A stretch of DNA of 30,350 nucleotides from DATKEG01 sp035544515 (GTDB taxonomy: Bacteria; Acidobacteriota; Vicinamibacteria; Fen-336), in contig DATKEG010000175.1 of the NCBI GenBank assembly GCA_035544515.1, forward strand, positions 1 to 30,350. The letters run 5' to 3'. A program made the translations under genes and the position numbers. Positions 18,423 to 26,087 of the stretch are shown here, piece after piece. Each line of letters begins with the position of its first letter. Position 1 is the first letter of the stretch. Below the pieces are notes generated by a model. It saw nothing but the letters and a program-made list of their open reading frames with translations, ran no database searches and was not told the DNA's origin.

Positions 18423-19462
18423 CCGCGCTCCGCCGCCTGGGGCTCCTTCCGCGCGCCCAGGCCCCTGAGCTCGGCCTCGATCCGCTCGTTCACGCCGCTG
18501 GTGAAGAACTCGGAGGCGGCGCGTATCCCGTGCTTGACGGCCAGCGCGTTGGAGCGGCCGTGACCGATCACGCAGCATCCCTTCACGCCGAGCAGCGGGG
18601 CGCCTCCGTACTCGGAGGGGTCGATGCGGAGCCGGATGGCGTCGAACGCGCCCCGCGAGAGCGCCGCCCCGAGCCGGCGCAGGGGCGTGCGCGTCAGCTC
18701 CTCCTTGAGCAGCTTCATCAGGATGTCGGCCAGCGCCTCGCTGACCTTCAGGGTGACGTTGCCGGTGAACCCGCTCATCACGATGACGTCCACCCGGCCG
18801 CTGAAGACGTCTCCCCCCTCCACGTTGCCGATGAAGTTCAGGGTCGAGCCCTTCAGCACCTCGTGGACCTCGCGCGTGAGCTCGTCGCCCTTGGTCTCCT
18901 CCTCGCCCATGCTCATGAGCCCGACGCGCGGGTTGGGCACGTGGAGCACGGCCGAGGTGTAGACCTTGCCCATCACCGCGAACTCCTCCAGGTGCCGGGC
19001 CTTGCAGCTCGCGGTGGCCCCCACGTCGAGGATCACCGTGCGCCCGTCCATGCGCGGCATGATGGCGGCCAGCGCCGGCCGGTCCACCTCCTCCAGCGTG
19101 CCCAGGGTCAGCTTGGCGATGGTCCAGCAGGCCGCGGTGTTGCCCGCGGAGAAGAAGGCGTCGGCCGCGCCGTCGCGCACCAGCTCGAGCGCCACCCTGA
19201 TGGACGAGCGCTTCTTGAGGGAGGCCCGCGTGACGGCCTCCGCCATGCCCACCTCTTCCGGAGCGTCCACGACCTCGATGGCGAGGCCGGCGCCCCCCGC
19301 GCGACGCAGCTCCTCGGCCACGACCCTGTCGGGGCCGACCAGCTGCACGCGGACGCCCAGCTCGCGGCTGGCGGCCACGGCACCCTCGGCCACCACCCGT
19401 GGCCCGTGGTCGCCGCCGAGGGCGTCCACGGCCACGCGGGGCGGGCCGGGGAAAGGGTTCAG
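18419..19462 (-). CDS. plsX: Phosphate acyltransferase PlsX, probable CTG start
   Basis: Converts acyl-ACP to acyl-phosphate, the donor for glycerol-3-phosphate acylation by PlsY. Family motifs are VAVDALGGDHGP, DAFFSAGNTAA, AIMPRMDG, DVGAT, GLMSMGEEETKG, FIGNVEGGD, DVIVMSGFTGNV and YGGAPLLGVKG. The nearest canonical start is GTG at 19435, which begins exactly at VAVDALGGD and has no ribosome-binding site. CTG at 19462 overlaps the rpmF TGA as CTGA (19459-19462) and has GGAGG four bases upstream. It would give MNPFPGPPRVAVDALGGD, 347 residues, restoring the usual basic residue before VAVDA. I prefer the CTG by analogy with the other NTGA junctions here. Confidence 0.93.
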   Translation of the reverse strand: MNPFPGPPRVAVDALGGDHGPRVVAEGAVAASRELGVRVQLVGPDRVVAEELRRAGGAGLAIEVVDAPEEVGMAEAVTRASLKKRSSIRVALELVRDGAADAFFSAGNTAACWTIAKLTLGTLEEVDRPALAAIMPRMDGRTVILDVGATASCKARHLEEFAVMGKVYTSAVLHVPNPRVGLMSMGEEETKGDELTREVHEVLKGSTLNFIGNVEGGDVFSGRVDVIVMSGFTGNVTLKVSEALADILMKLLKEELTRTPLRRLGAALSRGAFDAIRLRIDPSEYGGAPLLGVKGCCVIGHGRSNALAVKHGIRAASEFFTSGVNERIEAELRGLGARKEPQAAERG

Positions 19463-19641
19463 ACTTCCTCCACCGCCATCACGGGCTTGCCCTTGTAATG
19501 GCCGCAGTGCGGGCAGACCCGGTGCGGCATCTTGGGCTCGTGGCAGTTGGGACAGAGGCTCAGGGCCGGGGCCTTGAGGTGGTCGTGCGCGCGCCGGCGG
19601 TCGCGGCGGGCCTTCGAGTGGCGTCGTTTGGGATTCGGCAT
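19459..19641 (-). CDS. rpmF: 50S ribosomal protein L32
   Basis: A 60-residue large-subunit protein. It begins MPNPKRRHSKARRDRRRAHD and carries a zinc ribbon, CPNC and CPHC, so it is the zinc-binding form. AAGGAG lies six bases before the ATG. It stands in the conserved yceD-rpmF-plsX order; its TGA overlaps the probable plsX CTG start. Confidence 0.98.
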   Translation of the reverse strand: MPNPKRRHSKARRDRRRAHDHLKAPALSLCPNCHEPKMPHRVCPHCGHYKGKPVMAVEEV

Positions 19642-19656
19642 CGGATGCTCCTTGCG

Positions 19657-19689
19657 GGCGGCCGCTGGCCGGACATCGGCCCGGCCGCC
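19657..19689 (-). promoter_or_regulatory. Strong hairpin between yceD and rpmF
   Basis: GGCGGCCG (19657-19664) pairs with CGGCCGCC (19682-19689), and inside it GGCCG (19667-19671) pairs with CGGCC (19677-19681) around the loop GACAT. Together this is a 13-base-pair stem with one two-base bulge. There is no T-run, so it is not a standard terminator. It could be an RNA processing or attenuation site setting L32 and Fab levels relative to YceD. Confidence 0.45.
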
Positions 19690-19724
19690 GCCTCAGTGTG
19701 TACGAACCATGGCCCGCATTCCGG

Positions 19725-20261
19725 TTACTCGAGGAGCTTCCGGAGCGGGAGCAGGCGCGGGTCGGCCGGCTCGTCCGGACAGTCGCACTCGACCTCGTTG
19801 CGATTGACGCCGCAGGTCGGGCACAGGCCCGCGCAGTCGTCGCGGCACAGGCGCTTCATGGGCAGCGCGAGGAAGAACTGCTCGCGCACCATCTGTCCCA
19901 GGTCGAGCCGGCCGTCCCGATAGAACGCCACGACCATGTCGCGGTCGCTCAGCTCCACCTCTTCCTCTTCCTCGTCCGCCCCCCCTTCGGAACGGTGCGG
20001 AAGATAGAACAGGTCCAGCTCCTGGTCCACCGGCAGCTCGAACGGCTCCAGGCACCGGTTGCACTGCAGGCCGAGCCGGGCGGCCAGGCGGCCGCGGACG
20101 TGGACGCTCTCCTCGTCGCCGCGCTCGACCTGGGCCTTCAGGCTGCCGCCCGGACGCAGCGCGAAGCTCTCCTCACCCGCGACGTGGACCTCCTCGGGCA
20201 CGAGGTCGGCGCTCACGGGCAGCCCCTCGTGGGGGATCTGGGAGACGTGGATGATCAGCAT
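19725..20261 (-). CDS. yceD: YceD/DUF177-family protein
   Basis: A 178-residue protein of the DUF177 family, encoded next to rpmF across bacteria and linked to 23S rRNA accumulation in some species. It has CNRCLEPF in the centre, an acidic patch (EEEEEVELSD), then DLGQMVREQFFLALPMK and a Cys set CRDDCAGLCPTCG typical of the family. The reading frame is open upstream, and an ATG at 20309 exists, but that codon lies between the -35 and -10 of the promoter. The ATG at 20261 is therefore the start, although it lacks a ribosome-binding site. Confidence 0.93.
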   Translation of the reverse strand: MLIIHVSQIPHEGLPVSADLVPEEVHVAGEESFALRPGGSLKAQVERGDEESVHVRGRLAARLGLQCNRCLEPFELPVDQELDLFYLPHRSEGGADEEEEEVELSDRDMVVAFYRDGRLDLGQMVREQFFLALPMKRLCRDDCAGLCPTCGVNRNEVECDCPDEPADPRLLPLRKLLE

Positions 20262-20289
20262 GGGGGTGGCGCTGGCGATCAAACCCCTT

Positions 20290-20317
20290 ATTCTACCCGT
20301 TTGGCTCATCGAGTCAA
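20290..20317 (-). promoter_or_regulatory. Promoter of the yceD-rpmF-plsX-fab cluster
   Basis: On the minus strand, TTGACT (20317-20312) and TAGAAT (20295-20290) are separated by 16 bases, close to the sigma-70 consensus. Transcription would begin near 20283, about 22 bases before the yceD ATG. This local stretch is AT-rich against a very GC-rich background. Confidence 0.7.
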
Positions 20318-20353
20318 GGATTTGGGAGCCGCTCGCGACCGCCCGCAGGACCT

Positions 20354-21529
20354 TCACAGCGCGCCGAGGAACGACGTCCCGGCGGCGAGGGTGCCCACCC
20401 CGAAGTTCTCCGCCAGCGTGGCCCCGAGGTCGGCGAAGGTGGCGCGCACGCCGAGGTCGGCGCCGGCCTTGACGCCTGGGCCGGCCACGAGCATCGGCAC
20501 GTGCTCGCGCGTGTGGTCGGTGGACGCGTCCGACGGGTCGCAGCCATGGTCGGCCGTCACCATGAGCACGTCGTCCTCGCCCAACGCGCCGAGCAGCTCC
20601 GGCATCCGCCGGTCGAGCCGCTCGAGGTTCGCCGCGAAGCCCTCCACGTCGTTGCGGTGGCCGTAGAGCGTGTCGAAGTCCACGAGGTTGGTGAAGACGA
20701 GGCCGCGGTCGAAGCGGCGCAGGCCGTCGAGCGTCTGGTCCACCCCGTCGGAATCGGAGGTCGTGTGCACGGCCGCGGTGACCCCGCGGCCGGTGAAGAT
20801 GTCCTCGATCTTCCCCACGCCGAAGACCGGCCAGTCGCGCGCCGCGAGCCGGTCGAGCAGCGTCTCCCCCGCGGGCGGCACCGGGAAGTCGCGGCGGCGG
20901 GGCGTGCGCTCGAAGCTCGCGGCGTCTCGTCCCACGAACGGCCGCGCGATCACGCGCAGCACGCCGTAGCGCAGGCAGGCCAGCTCGTAGGCGATGCGGC
21001 ACCAGCCGTAGAGCTCCTCGGGCGGCACCAGGTCCTCGTGGGCCGCGATCTGGAACACGCTGTCGCCGGAGGTGTAGATGATCGGCCGGCCCGTGCGCAG
21101 GTGCTCCTCGCCCAGCTCCTTCAGGATCTCGGTGCCCGAGGCGGCCTTGTTGCCCAGCGTCTTGCGGCCGATCCGCTCCTCGAACGCGCGCATGAGCGGC
21201 TCGGGGAAACCGTGGAGGTAGACGCGGAAGGGCGTGGGGGTGAGGAGGCCCATCATCTCCCAGTGCCCGGTGGCCGTGTCCTTGCCCGCGCTCCGCTCCG
21301 CCATCTTCCCGAAGGCGCCGCGCGGACGCGGGTGGCGGGCGCTCGTGCAGGTGGGCGTGAGGTTGCCCAGGCCCAGCTCGCGCAGGTTCGGGATGTGCAC
21401 CTCGCGCGAGGCGAGCACGTGGCCCAGCGTGTCGGAGCCCTGGTCCCCGTAGGCGGCCGCGTCGGGCGCTTCCCCGACGCCCAGGCCGTCACAGACCACG
21501 ACGACGGCGCGGCGGAAACGCGGCGTCAC
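20354..21529 (-). CDS. deoB: Phosphopentomutase
   Basis: Interconverts ribose 1-phosphate and ribose 5-phosphate (and the deoxy forms) in nucleoside salvage. It is 391 residues, an alkaline-phosphatase-superfamily enzyme. Metal-site motifs are CDGLGVGEAPDA, GSDTLGHVL, ATGHWEMMGL, SGDSVFQIAAHED, NLVDFDTLYGHR and TADHGCDPS. GTG at 21529 overlaps the miaA TGA as GTGA (21526-21529); an ATG six codons earlier at 21547 is an alternative with an equally weak ribosome-binding site. It is the last gene before the yceD promoter. Confidence 0.95.
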   Translation of the reverse strand: MTPRFRRAVVVVCDGLGVGEAPDAAAYGDQGSDTLGHVLASREVHIPNLRELGLGNLTPTCTSARHPRPRGAFGKMAERSAGKDTATGHWEMMGLLTPTPFRVYLHGFPEPLMRAFEERIGRKTLGNKAASGTEILKELGEEHLRTGRPIIYTSGDSVFQIAAHEDLVPPEELYGWCRIAYELACLRYGVLRVIARPFVGRDAASFERTPRRRDFPVPPAGETLLDRLAARDWPVFGVGKIEDIFTGRGVTAAVHTTSDSDGVDQTLDGLRRFDRGLVFTNLVDFDTLYGHRNDVEGFAANLERLDRRMPELLGALGEDDVLMVTADHGCDPSDASTDHTREHVPMLVAGPGVKAGADLGVRATFADLGATLAENFGVGTLAAGTSFLGAL

Positions 21530-22461
21530 CGCGCTTGCTGGATCCATCCGGAGGCGCGCGCGTGCGCCTCGTCGCCGGTCGCGCACCACCTCACGACGGC
21601 CTGGTGGCGGAACCAGGTCATCTGGCGCTTGGCGTAGCGCATGGTTTCCTTGACCATATCACGCCGCGCGTCCTCGACTTCCATCTCGCCGCGCACGACC
21701 GCCGCGGCCTGCCGGTAGCCGATCGCCTGCAGCGGACGCAGGCCGGGAGCGTACCGCGCCACGAGCGCGCGCGTCTCCTCCAGGAGGCCGGCGGCGAGCA
21801 TCTCGTCCGTCCGCCGCTCGACGGCGCGCCGCAGGGTCTCGCGCGGCGGGTGCAGCCCGACGAGGCGCACGTCGAAGCCGGCCAGGGGCTCGGCGCCGTC
21901 GCGGTGGTGCTGCGAGAGGGCGCGGCCGGTGGCGCGGAACACCTCCAGCGCGCGCACCACGCGCCGGCGGTCGCGCGGCTCGATGCGCGCCGCCGCCTCG
22001 GGGTCCACGCCCCGCAGCAGGCGGTGCAGGCGCGCGTCGCCGAAACGGTCCGCGATCTTCTCCAGCCGCTCGCGCAGGGCCTGGTCCCGCGAGGGACCTT
22101 CGAACAGCCCGGACAGGAGCGCGCGCAGGTAGAGCCCGCTGCCCCCCACGACCAGCGGCAGGCGGCCGCGGCCGCGAATGTCGGCGAGCGCCTTCCGCGC
22201 CCGGCGCCCGTATTCCGCCGCCGTGAAGGCCTCGTCCGGGTCCGCCACGTCGATCAGGTGGTGGGCGACCCGCGCCCGCTCCTCGCGCGTGGGCTTGGCG
22301 CTGCCGATGTCCAGGCCGCGGTAGACCTGCAGGCTGTCGCAGGAGACGATCTCGCCCTGGTGCTCGGCCGCCAGGCGCATCCCGACGGCGCTCTTGCCCG
22401 CGGCGGTGGGCCCGACGACCGCGATCAGGAGCGGAGCTGCCACAGCCTCCACGCCGTCCAC
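21526..22461 (-). CDS. miaA: tRNA dimethylallyltransferase
   Basis: Adds a dimethylallyl group to N6 of A37 in tRNAs that read UNN codons. It is 311 residues. The P-loop is GPTAAGKS (17-24), followed by SCDSLQVYRGLDIGSAKPT, HHLIDV, VVGGSGLYLRALL and the RYAKRQMTWFR motif. The start is GTG; codons 4 and 7 are also GTG, so the exact start is uncertain. The 5' end overlaps a possible 29-codon gene. Confidence 0.96.
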   Translation of the reverse strand: MDGVEAVAAPLLIAVVGPTAAGKSAVGMRLAAEHQGEIVSCDSLQVYRGLDIGSAKPTREERARVAHHLIDVADPDEAFTAAEYGRRARKALADIRGRGRLPLVVGGSGLYLRALLSGLFEGPSRDQALRERLEKIADRFGDARLHRLLRGVDPEAAARIEPRDRRRVVRALEVFRATGRALSQHHRDGAEPLAGFDVRLVGLHPPRETLRRAVERRTDEMLAAGLLEETRALVARYAPGLRPLQAIGYRQAAAVVRGEMEVEDARRDMVKETMRYAKRQMTWFRHQAVVRWCATGDEAHARASGWIQQAR

Positions 22462-22514
22462 GCGAGCGCCATCCCGAGCAGTATGGCCGCCCCCTTGATC
22501 TGCTGGCGGGTCAT
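22425..22514 (-). CDS. Possible 29-residue single-pass membrane peptide
   Basis: An ATG at 22514 opens a 29-codon frame: a short basic start (MTRQQIKG), a hydrophobic segment (AAILLGMALAWTAW) and a basic end (RLWQLRS). It occupies most of the gap between the DUF4388 gene and miaA and overlaps the first miaA codons by 37 bases in another frame. There is no clear ribosome-binding site, so this may be chance. If real, it would be an inner-membrane micropeptide, or a leader whose translation affects miaA. Confidence 0.3.
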   Translation of the reverse strand: MTRQQIKGAAILLGMALAWTAWRLWQLRS

Positions 22515-22551
22515 GTCAACGAGCCCGAGGCCGCAGAGGGGGACGAGTCGG

Positions 22552-23667
22552 TCAGCGCTCGCGGAAGGCGCGCACGATCGAGGCTTCGTGCTCGGCGCCC
22601 AGGGTGCGCTTGACCGCGAGCAGCTCCGCGTAGAGCAGCTCGTTGAGGGCGTCCACCAGCGAGGCCCGCCGCTGCTCGTCCGGGAGCTTGTTGAGGTTGC
22701 GCTCGACGGCCACCGGGTCGAGCGTGCCGTCCTTCTGCAGCCTGGCCCCCGCGAACACGTCCTTGCGCGACTCGCGCAGGCCGCCCAGGTACTTCTCCAG
22801 GACGTTCTCCGCGATGGGGCCGACCTCGCGGACCATGTACCGGAAGATGTAGCCGTACATCTGGTTGAAGGAATCGAGCATGGAGGTCACGGTGTCCTGG
22901 GGCACGAAGTCCTGGTCGAGCGGCCGCACCTTCTTGCCCTTGACGCGCGCCAGGCCGCTGGCCAGCAGCGTGTAGAGCACCTTCAGCGTCTCGCTGTCGC
23001 CGATCTCGCTCTCGCGGCTGATGTCGGCCACGCTGCGCTCGCCGTCGATCAGCTCGCGCACGTGGTGCTCGTAGGGCTCGAGGGCGGGCCCGCCCGCCCC
23101 CGCCAGCGTCTCCAGCACCAGGTCCTGCTCCGGGTAGCGGCTCTGGATGCGGCCGCCGGAGGGCACGCGGCGCAGGCCGACCAGCACGAGCTCCACGATG
23201 TCGAGGTCGACGGTGATCCGCTCCTTCTCCGGCAGCGACGACTCCTCGAAATGGAAGGTGCCCTCTTCCCACGGGAAGATGCTGTAGACGATCTCCTTGA
23301 CCTGGAGCTGCACGCCTTCCCAGAGGTCCTTGGGCGTGAGCGCCCCCATCTCCACGAGCACCTTGCCCTGGCGCTTGCCCTTCGAGAGCGCCCGGATCGA
23401 CGCCTCGTACTCCTCGACCGTGATCTTGCCCTCGCGGATGAGCAGCTCGCCGAGCCGGTCGTTGGGCAGGTTGCTCGAGGCGAACACCACGCGCCCCTCG
23501 TTCATGTAGAGCGCCTTGCGGGCGCCGCCGGAGACGAGCGTGAGGATGCCGGTGGCGCGGGTCAGGCTCAGGTGCTGGAGGATCTCGGGCACGGGCAGCT
23601 CGGCGATCTGGCCTTTCAGCCCGCCGGGCACCACGAACGCGTCGAAGCGACTGAGTGTGGCCGCCAT
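22552..23667 (-). CDS. DUF4388 (PATAN-like) domain protein
   Basis: A 371-residue cytosolic protein. Roughly residues 12-135 carry a DUF4388 domain: LKGQIAELPVPEILQHLSL, then GILTLVSGGARKALYMNEG and VVFASSNLPNDRLGELLI. This domain is common in gliding, predatory and deltaproteobacterial lineages, often in signalling proteins. The rest (YEHHVRELIDGERSVADIS, SETLKVLYTLLASGLARV) resembles winged-helix-like repeats seen with DUF4388. No enzymatic residues are evident. The ATG at 23691 lies inside the -10 box of the promoter, so I use the ATG at 23667. A signalling or regulatory scaffold role is inferred. Confidence 0.82.
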   Translation of the reverse strand: MAATLSRFDAFVVPGGLKGQIAELPVPEILQHLSLTRATGILTLVSGGARKALYMNEGRVVFASSNLPNDRLGELLIREGKITVEEYEASIRALSKGKRQGKVLVEMGALTPKDLWEGVQLQVKEIVYSIFPWEEGTFHFEESSLPEKERITVDLDIVELVLVGLRRVPSGGRIQSRYPEQDLVLETLAGAGGPALEPYEHHVRELIDGERSVADISRESEIGDSETLKVLYTLLASGLARVKGKKVRPLDQDFVPQDTVTSMLDSFNQMYGYIFRYMVREVGPIAENVLEKYLGGLRESRKDVFAGARLQKDGTLDPVAVERNLNKLPDEQRRASLVDALNELLYAELLAVKRTLGAEHEASIVRAFRER

Positions 23668-23689
23668 GAGCAAGTCGTAGACCGCGCAC

Positions 23690-23719
23690 ATTTTACGGGA
23701 ACGCGTGCCGATGTGTCAA
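23690..23719 (-). promoter_or_regulatory. Near-consensus promoter of the DUF4388 gene
   Basis: On the minus strand, TTGACA (23719-23714, perfect) and TAAAAT (23695-23690, five of six) are separated by 18 bases. Transcription would begin near 23683, leaving a leader of about 16 bases with no obvious ribosome-binding site. Confidence 0.7.
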
Positions 23720-23766
23720 AACGCACTGGCTGCGGTGCCTGTCCGCTCTCCGTCGAAAACTCGTGC

Positions 23767-23792
23767 GGTCGGGCGGTCGGCCGCCTCCGACC
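23767..23792 (-). terminator. Possible terminator hairpin after the SpoIID-like gene
   Basis: GGTCG-GGCGG pairs with CCGCC-(TC)-CGACC around the tetraloop TCGG, about 50 bases beyond the stop at 23844. On the minus strand a weak TTTT follows some six bases after the stem. It lies between that stop and the promoter of the next unit, which fits a terminator. Confidence 0.35.
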
Positions 23793-23843
23793 GGCGCACG
23801 CGGAGCGTTCCGTGGCGCGGTGCGGAGCCGGCCGCGGCCGCGA

Positions 23844-26087
23844 TTACGACGATTTCCGCAGCCGCACGCCCCGGTAGTAGTGATTGAGGATCTGCTCGAA
23901 GCTCGCGCCCTGCTGCGCCATGCCGGACGCGCCGACCTGGCAGAGGCCGACGCCGTGGCCCCAGCCCTTCCCCGTGAAGATGAACCGGGCGACGCTGCCG
24001 TCCGGTCCGCGCTCGCGGTCGATCACGAAGAGGTTCTCGCGCAGGCCGAGGCCCCAGCGGACCTGCAGCCCCTTGAGCGGCAGCTCGCCCTCGCTGCCCA
24101 GGATCACGGCCTCGACCACGCGGCCGGAGACGCCCAGGCGCAGGGGCTTGACCTCGCGCACCCGGCCCACCGAGCCGTACCGCGCCACCGCGCGCGCCAC
24201 CTCGTCGGGCGTCATCCGCACCTCCCACCGGAACACGCGCGAGCCGCGGTCGTTGGTCGCGCCGAGCCGGCTCTGCTCCGCCTCCAGGAACGGCACCCGG
24301 TTGTTGCGCACGACGAAGCGGACCTTCTCGCCGGAGATGAGGTGCAGCTCGGAGGCGCCCATGCGGTTGCCGTCGAGGGCGCGGAACAGACGCAGGTTCG
24401 GGTCGAGGATCAGGTCCTCGGGCACGCCCTCCTCGCGCTCGACGGTCAGGCGGCCGGCGCGCGCCTCACGGAGCGTCGCCGCGTGGAGCGCCGGAGGGCC
24501 GGCGCGCACCGCGGTCTCCGCCAGGATCGTGACCGCGTCGGAGCGGAGGATCGGCGCGTCCGGGCGCAGGGTGTTGTCCGGGAACGGGGCCAGGATGCCT
24601 TCCTGCACCAGGAGCGCGGCCGCCGTGCGCTCCTCCTCGCCGAGCGCGTCGCGGTCTTCGACCTGCAGGAGGTAGTCGCGGTCGCCGGGGGCGAGCAGGC
24701 GGCTCGCCCGCTCCTGCCAGCACACGGAGGCGACCAGGTCGCGGAAGAACGCCCCGCGGCGGGGCAGCTCCGACTCGGCCTCGCCCGGGCACGGCTGCCG
24801 GTGCAGCGCTAAGACGAGCCGCGCCGTCCAGCTCCTCAGCTCCTCGGCCGTGGCCTGGCCCGCGAGGGCCGCGCGCGAATACTGCTTCGGCTCCAGCACG
24901 CCCAGCGAGACGAGCATGGCGGCGTCCCGTCCCAGCCGCTCGGGCTCACCCAGGGACACCGGCGCGCGCGAGGTCCGGATGGTCGTCCAGGCGCCCTGCT
25001 CCGGCACGCAGGCGACGCCGCGCAGGTAGGGCGCCGGTTCCCCGTGCCCTTCGAAGATGTTCTCCACGTCTTCGGTGTGGCCGCCGCAGGTGGAGGTGTA
25101 GAGCGCGTTGATCAGCCCGCCGGCGTAGGCGCCCACCATGCCCGCCGTCTCGTCCACGGCCTGGGTCGAGAGCGGCTGCTCGCTCGACTGCCCGCGGTAC
25201 ATCTGGCAGGCCGGGGTCGCGCAGATGTCGTAGCCCCGCGCCTCGTACACGCCCAGGTTGCGCAGCGTGTACGTGCGCGCGGCCACCGCCTGGGCCTTGA
25301 GGGCCTCGATGTGCGGGAAGACCTGCGGCGAAAGCTCGTTGGGCACCACGCCCTTGACGTAGTCCTCGAGGTTGAGGACGTTGATCACCGTCAGGGTCCC
25401 GCTCCCCCCCGGCCGCACGCGCAGGAAGCCGCGGTAGCTCATCCCGTCCGCGGAGAGGACGTCGCCGGCGCGCGCCGGGCCGAGGTCGGCCGAGTCCAGC
25501 TCCTCGTCCGTCTCCACGAGGCGCACCCGGGCCACGCCCGGCACGGCCGGCTCCTCGATCACCCAGCCGCCACGCACGCCGCCCGCGTCGAGATGCTGCT
25601 CCAGGGCCTGAGCCTGCTCGCGCGTGGGGAGGTCCCCCACCCGCACCTGGTGCGTGCGCGTCTGGTCGCTCCACCGCACGCTGGGCTCCAGCCCCGAAAC
25701 GCGCTGGGCGCGCTCGGCCAGGCCCTGCGCGGCGGACGCATCGACGAGGCTGCCGACCTGGACGCGGAAGCGGGCCGGCGATCCGCCGGTCATCTGGCCG
25801 AGGAACGTGGCCCGCGCCATCGGCCGGGCGGTACCGTCCGCGGCGCGCACGATCACGCCCCCGTCCGCGCCGATCGAGACCCGCGGCACGTCCACGAGGA
25901 TGCCGACGCGGACGATCGGCGGCGCGAGCGCGTGCTCGAGCCGCGCCGTGACGGCCGGGGCCGGGGCCGAGACCGCCGGGACCTGGCCCTTGGGCAGCGT
26001 CCGGCAACTGCCGGCCAGGCCCATGGTGACGGCGATCGACGCCGCGAGCACAGTGCCCGGCGGCGTGCGGACGGCGAAGCGCCTCAA
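23844..26087 (-). CDS. SPOR-domain SpoIID/LytB-family protein with a large internal insertion
   Basis: A 747-residue secreted protein. The N-terminus (hydrophobic, LAGSC at 24-28) looks like a lipoprotein signal. Residues about 104-178 resemble a SPOR domain (ARFRVQVGSLVD, THQVRVGDLPTREQAQ), which binds denuded septal glycan. Residues 218-362 match the first part of SpoIID/LytB (VINVLNLEDYVKGVVPNEL, AQAVAARTYTL, STCGGHTEDVENIF); E251 corresponds to the catalytic Glu of SpoIID lytic transglycosylases. Residues 365-610 are an insertion with an SLH-like segment (LVQEGILAPFPDNTLRPDAP). The domain resumes at 611-742 and ends with FTGKGWGHGVGLCQ and HYYRGVRL. The TTG start overlaps the upstream TGA as TTGA (26084-26087) with GAGGGG eight bases before. 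A peptidoglycan-processing role at division sites is inferred. Confidence 0.87.
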   Translation of the reverse strand: MRRFAVRTPPGTVLAASIAVTMGLAGSCRTLPKGQVPAVSAPAPAVTARLEHALAPPIVRVGILVDVPRVSIGADGGVIVRAADGTARPMARATFLGQMTGGSPARFRVQVGSLVDASAAQGLAERAQRVSGLEPSVRWSDQTRTHQVRVGDLPTREQAQALEQHLDAGGVRGGWVIEEPAVPGVARVRLVETDEELDSADLGPARAGDVLSADGMSYRGFLRVRPGGSGTLTVINVLNLEDYVKGVVPNELSPQVFPHIEALKAQAVAARTYTLRNLGVYEARGYDICATPACQMYRGQSSEQPLSTQAVDETAGMVGAYAGGLINALYTSTCGGHTEDVENIFEGHGEPAPYLRGVACVPEQGAWTTIRTSRAPVSLGEPERLGRDAAMLVSLGVLEPKQYSRAALAGQATAEELRSWTARLVLALHRQPCPGEAESELPRRGAFFRDLVASVCWQERASRLLAPGDRDYLLQVEDRDALGEEERTAAALLVQEGILAPFPDNTLRPDAPILRSDAVTILAETAVRAGPPALHAATLREARAGRLTVEREEGVPEDLILDPNLRLFRALDGNRMGASELHLISGEKVRFVVRNNRVPFLEAEQSRLGATNDRGSRVFRWEVRMTPDEVARAVARYGSVGRVREVKPLRLGVSGRVVEAVILGSEGELPLKGLQVRWGLGLRENLFVIDRERGPDGSVARFIFTGKGWGHGVGLCQVGASGMAQQGASFEQILNHYYRGVRLRKSS

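Noticed and set aside
21535..23877. A 780-codon plus-strand frame opposite miaA and the DUF4388 gene
   Set aside because: It spans the strong minus-strand promoter and two real genes and has no domain signal.
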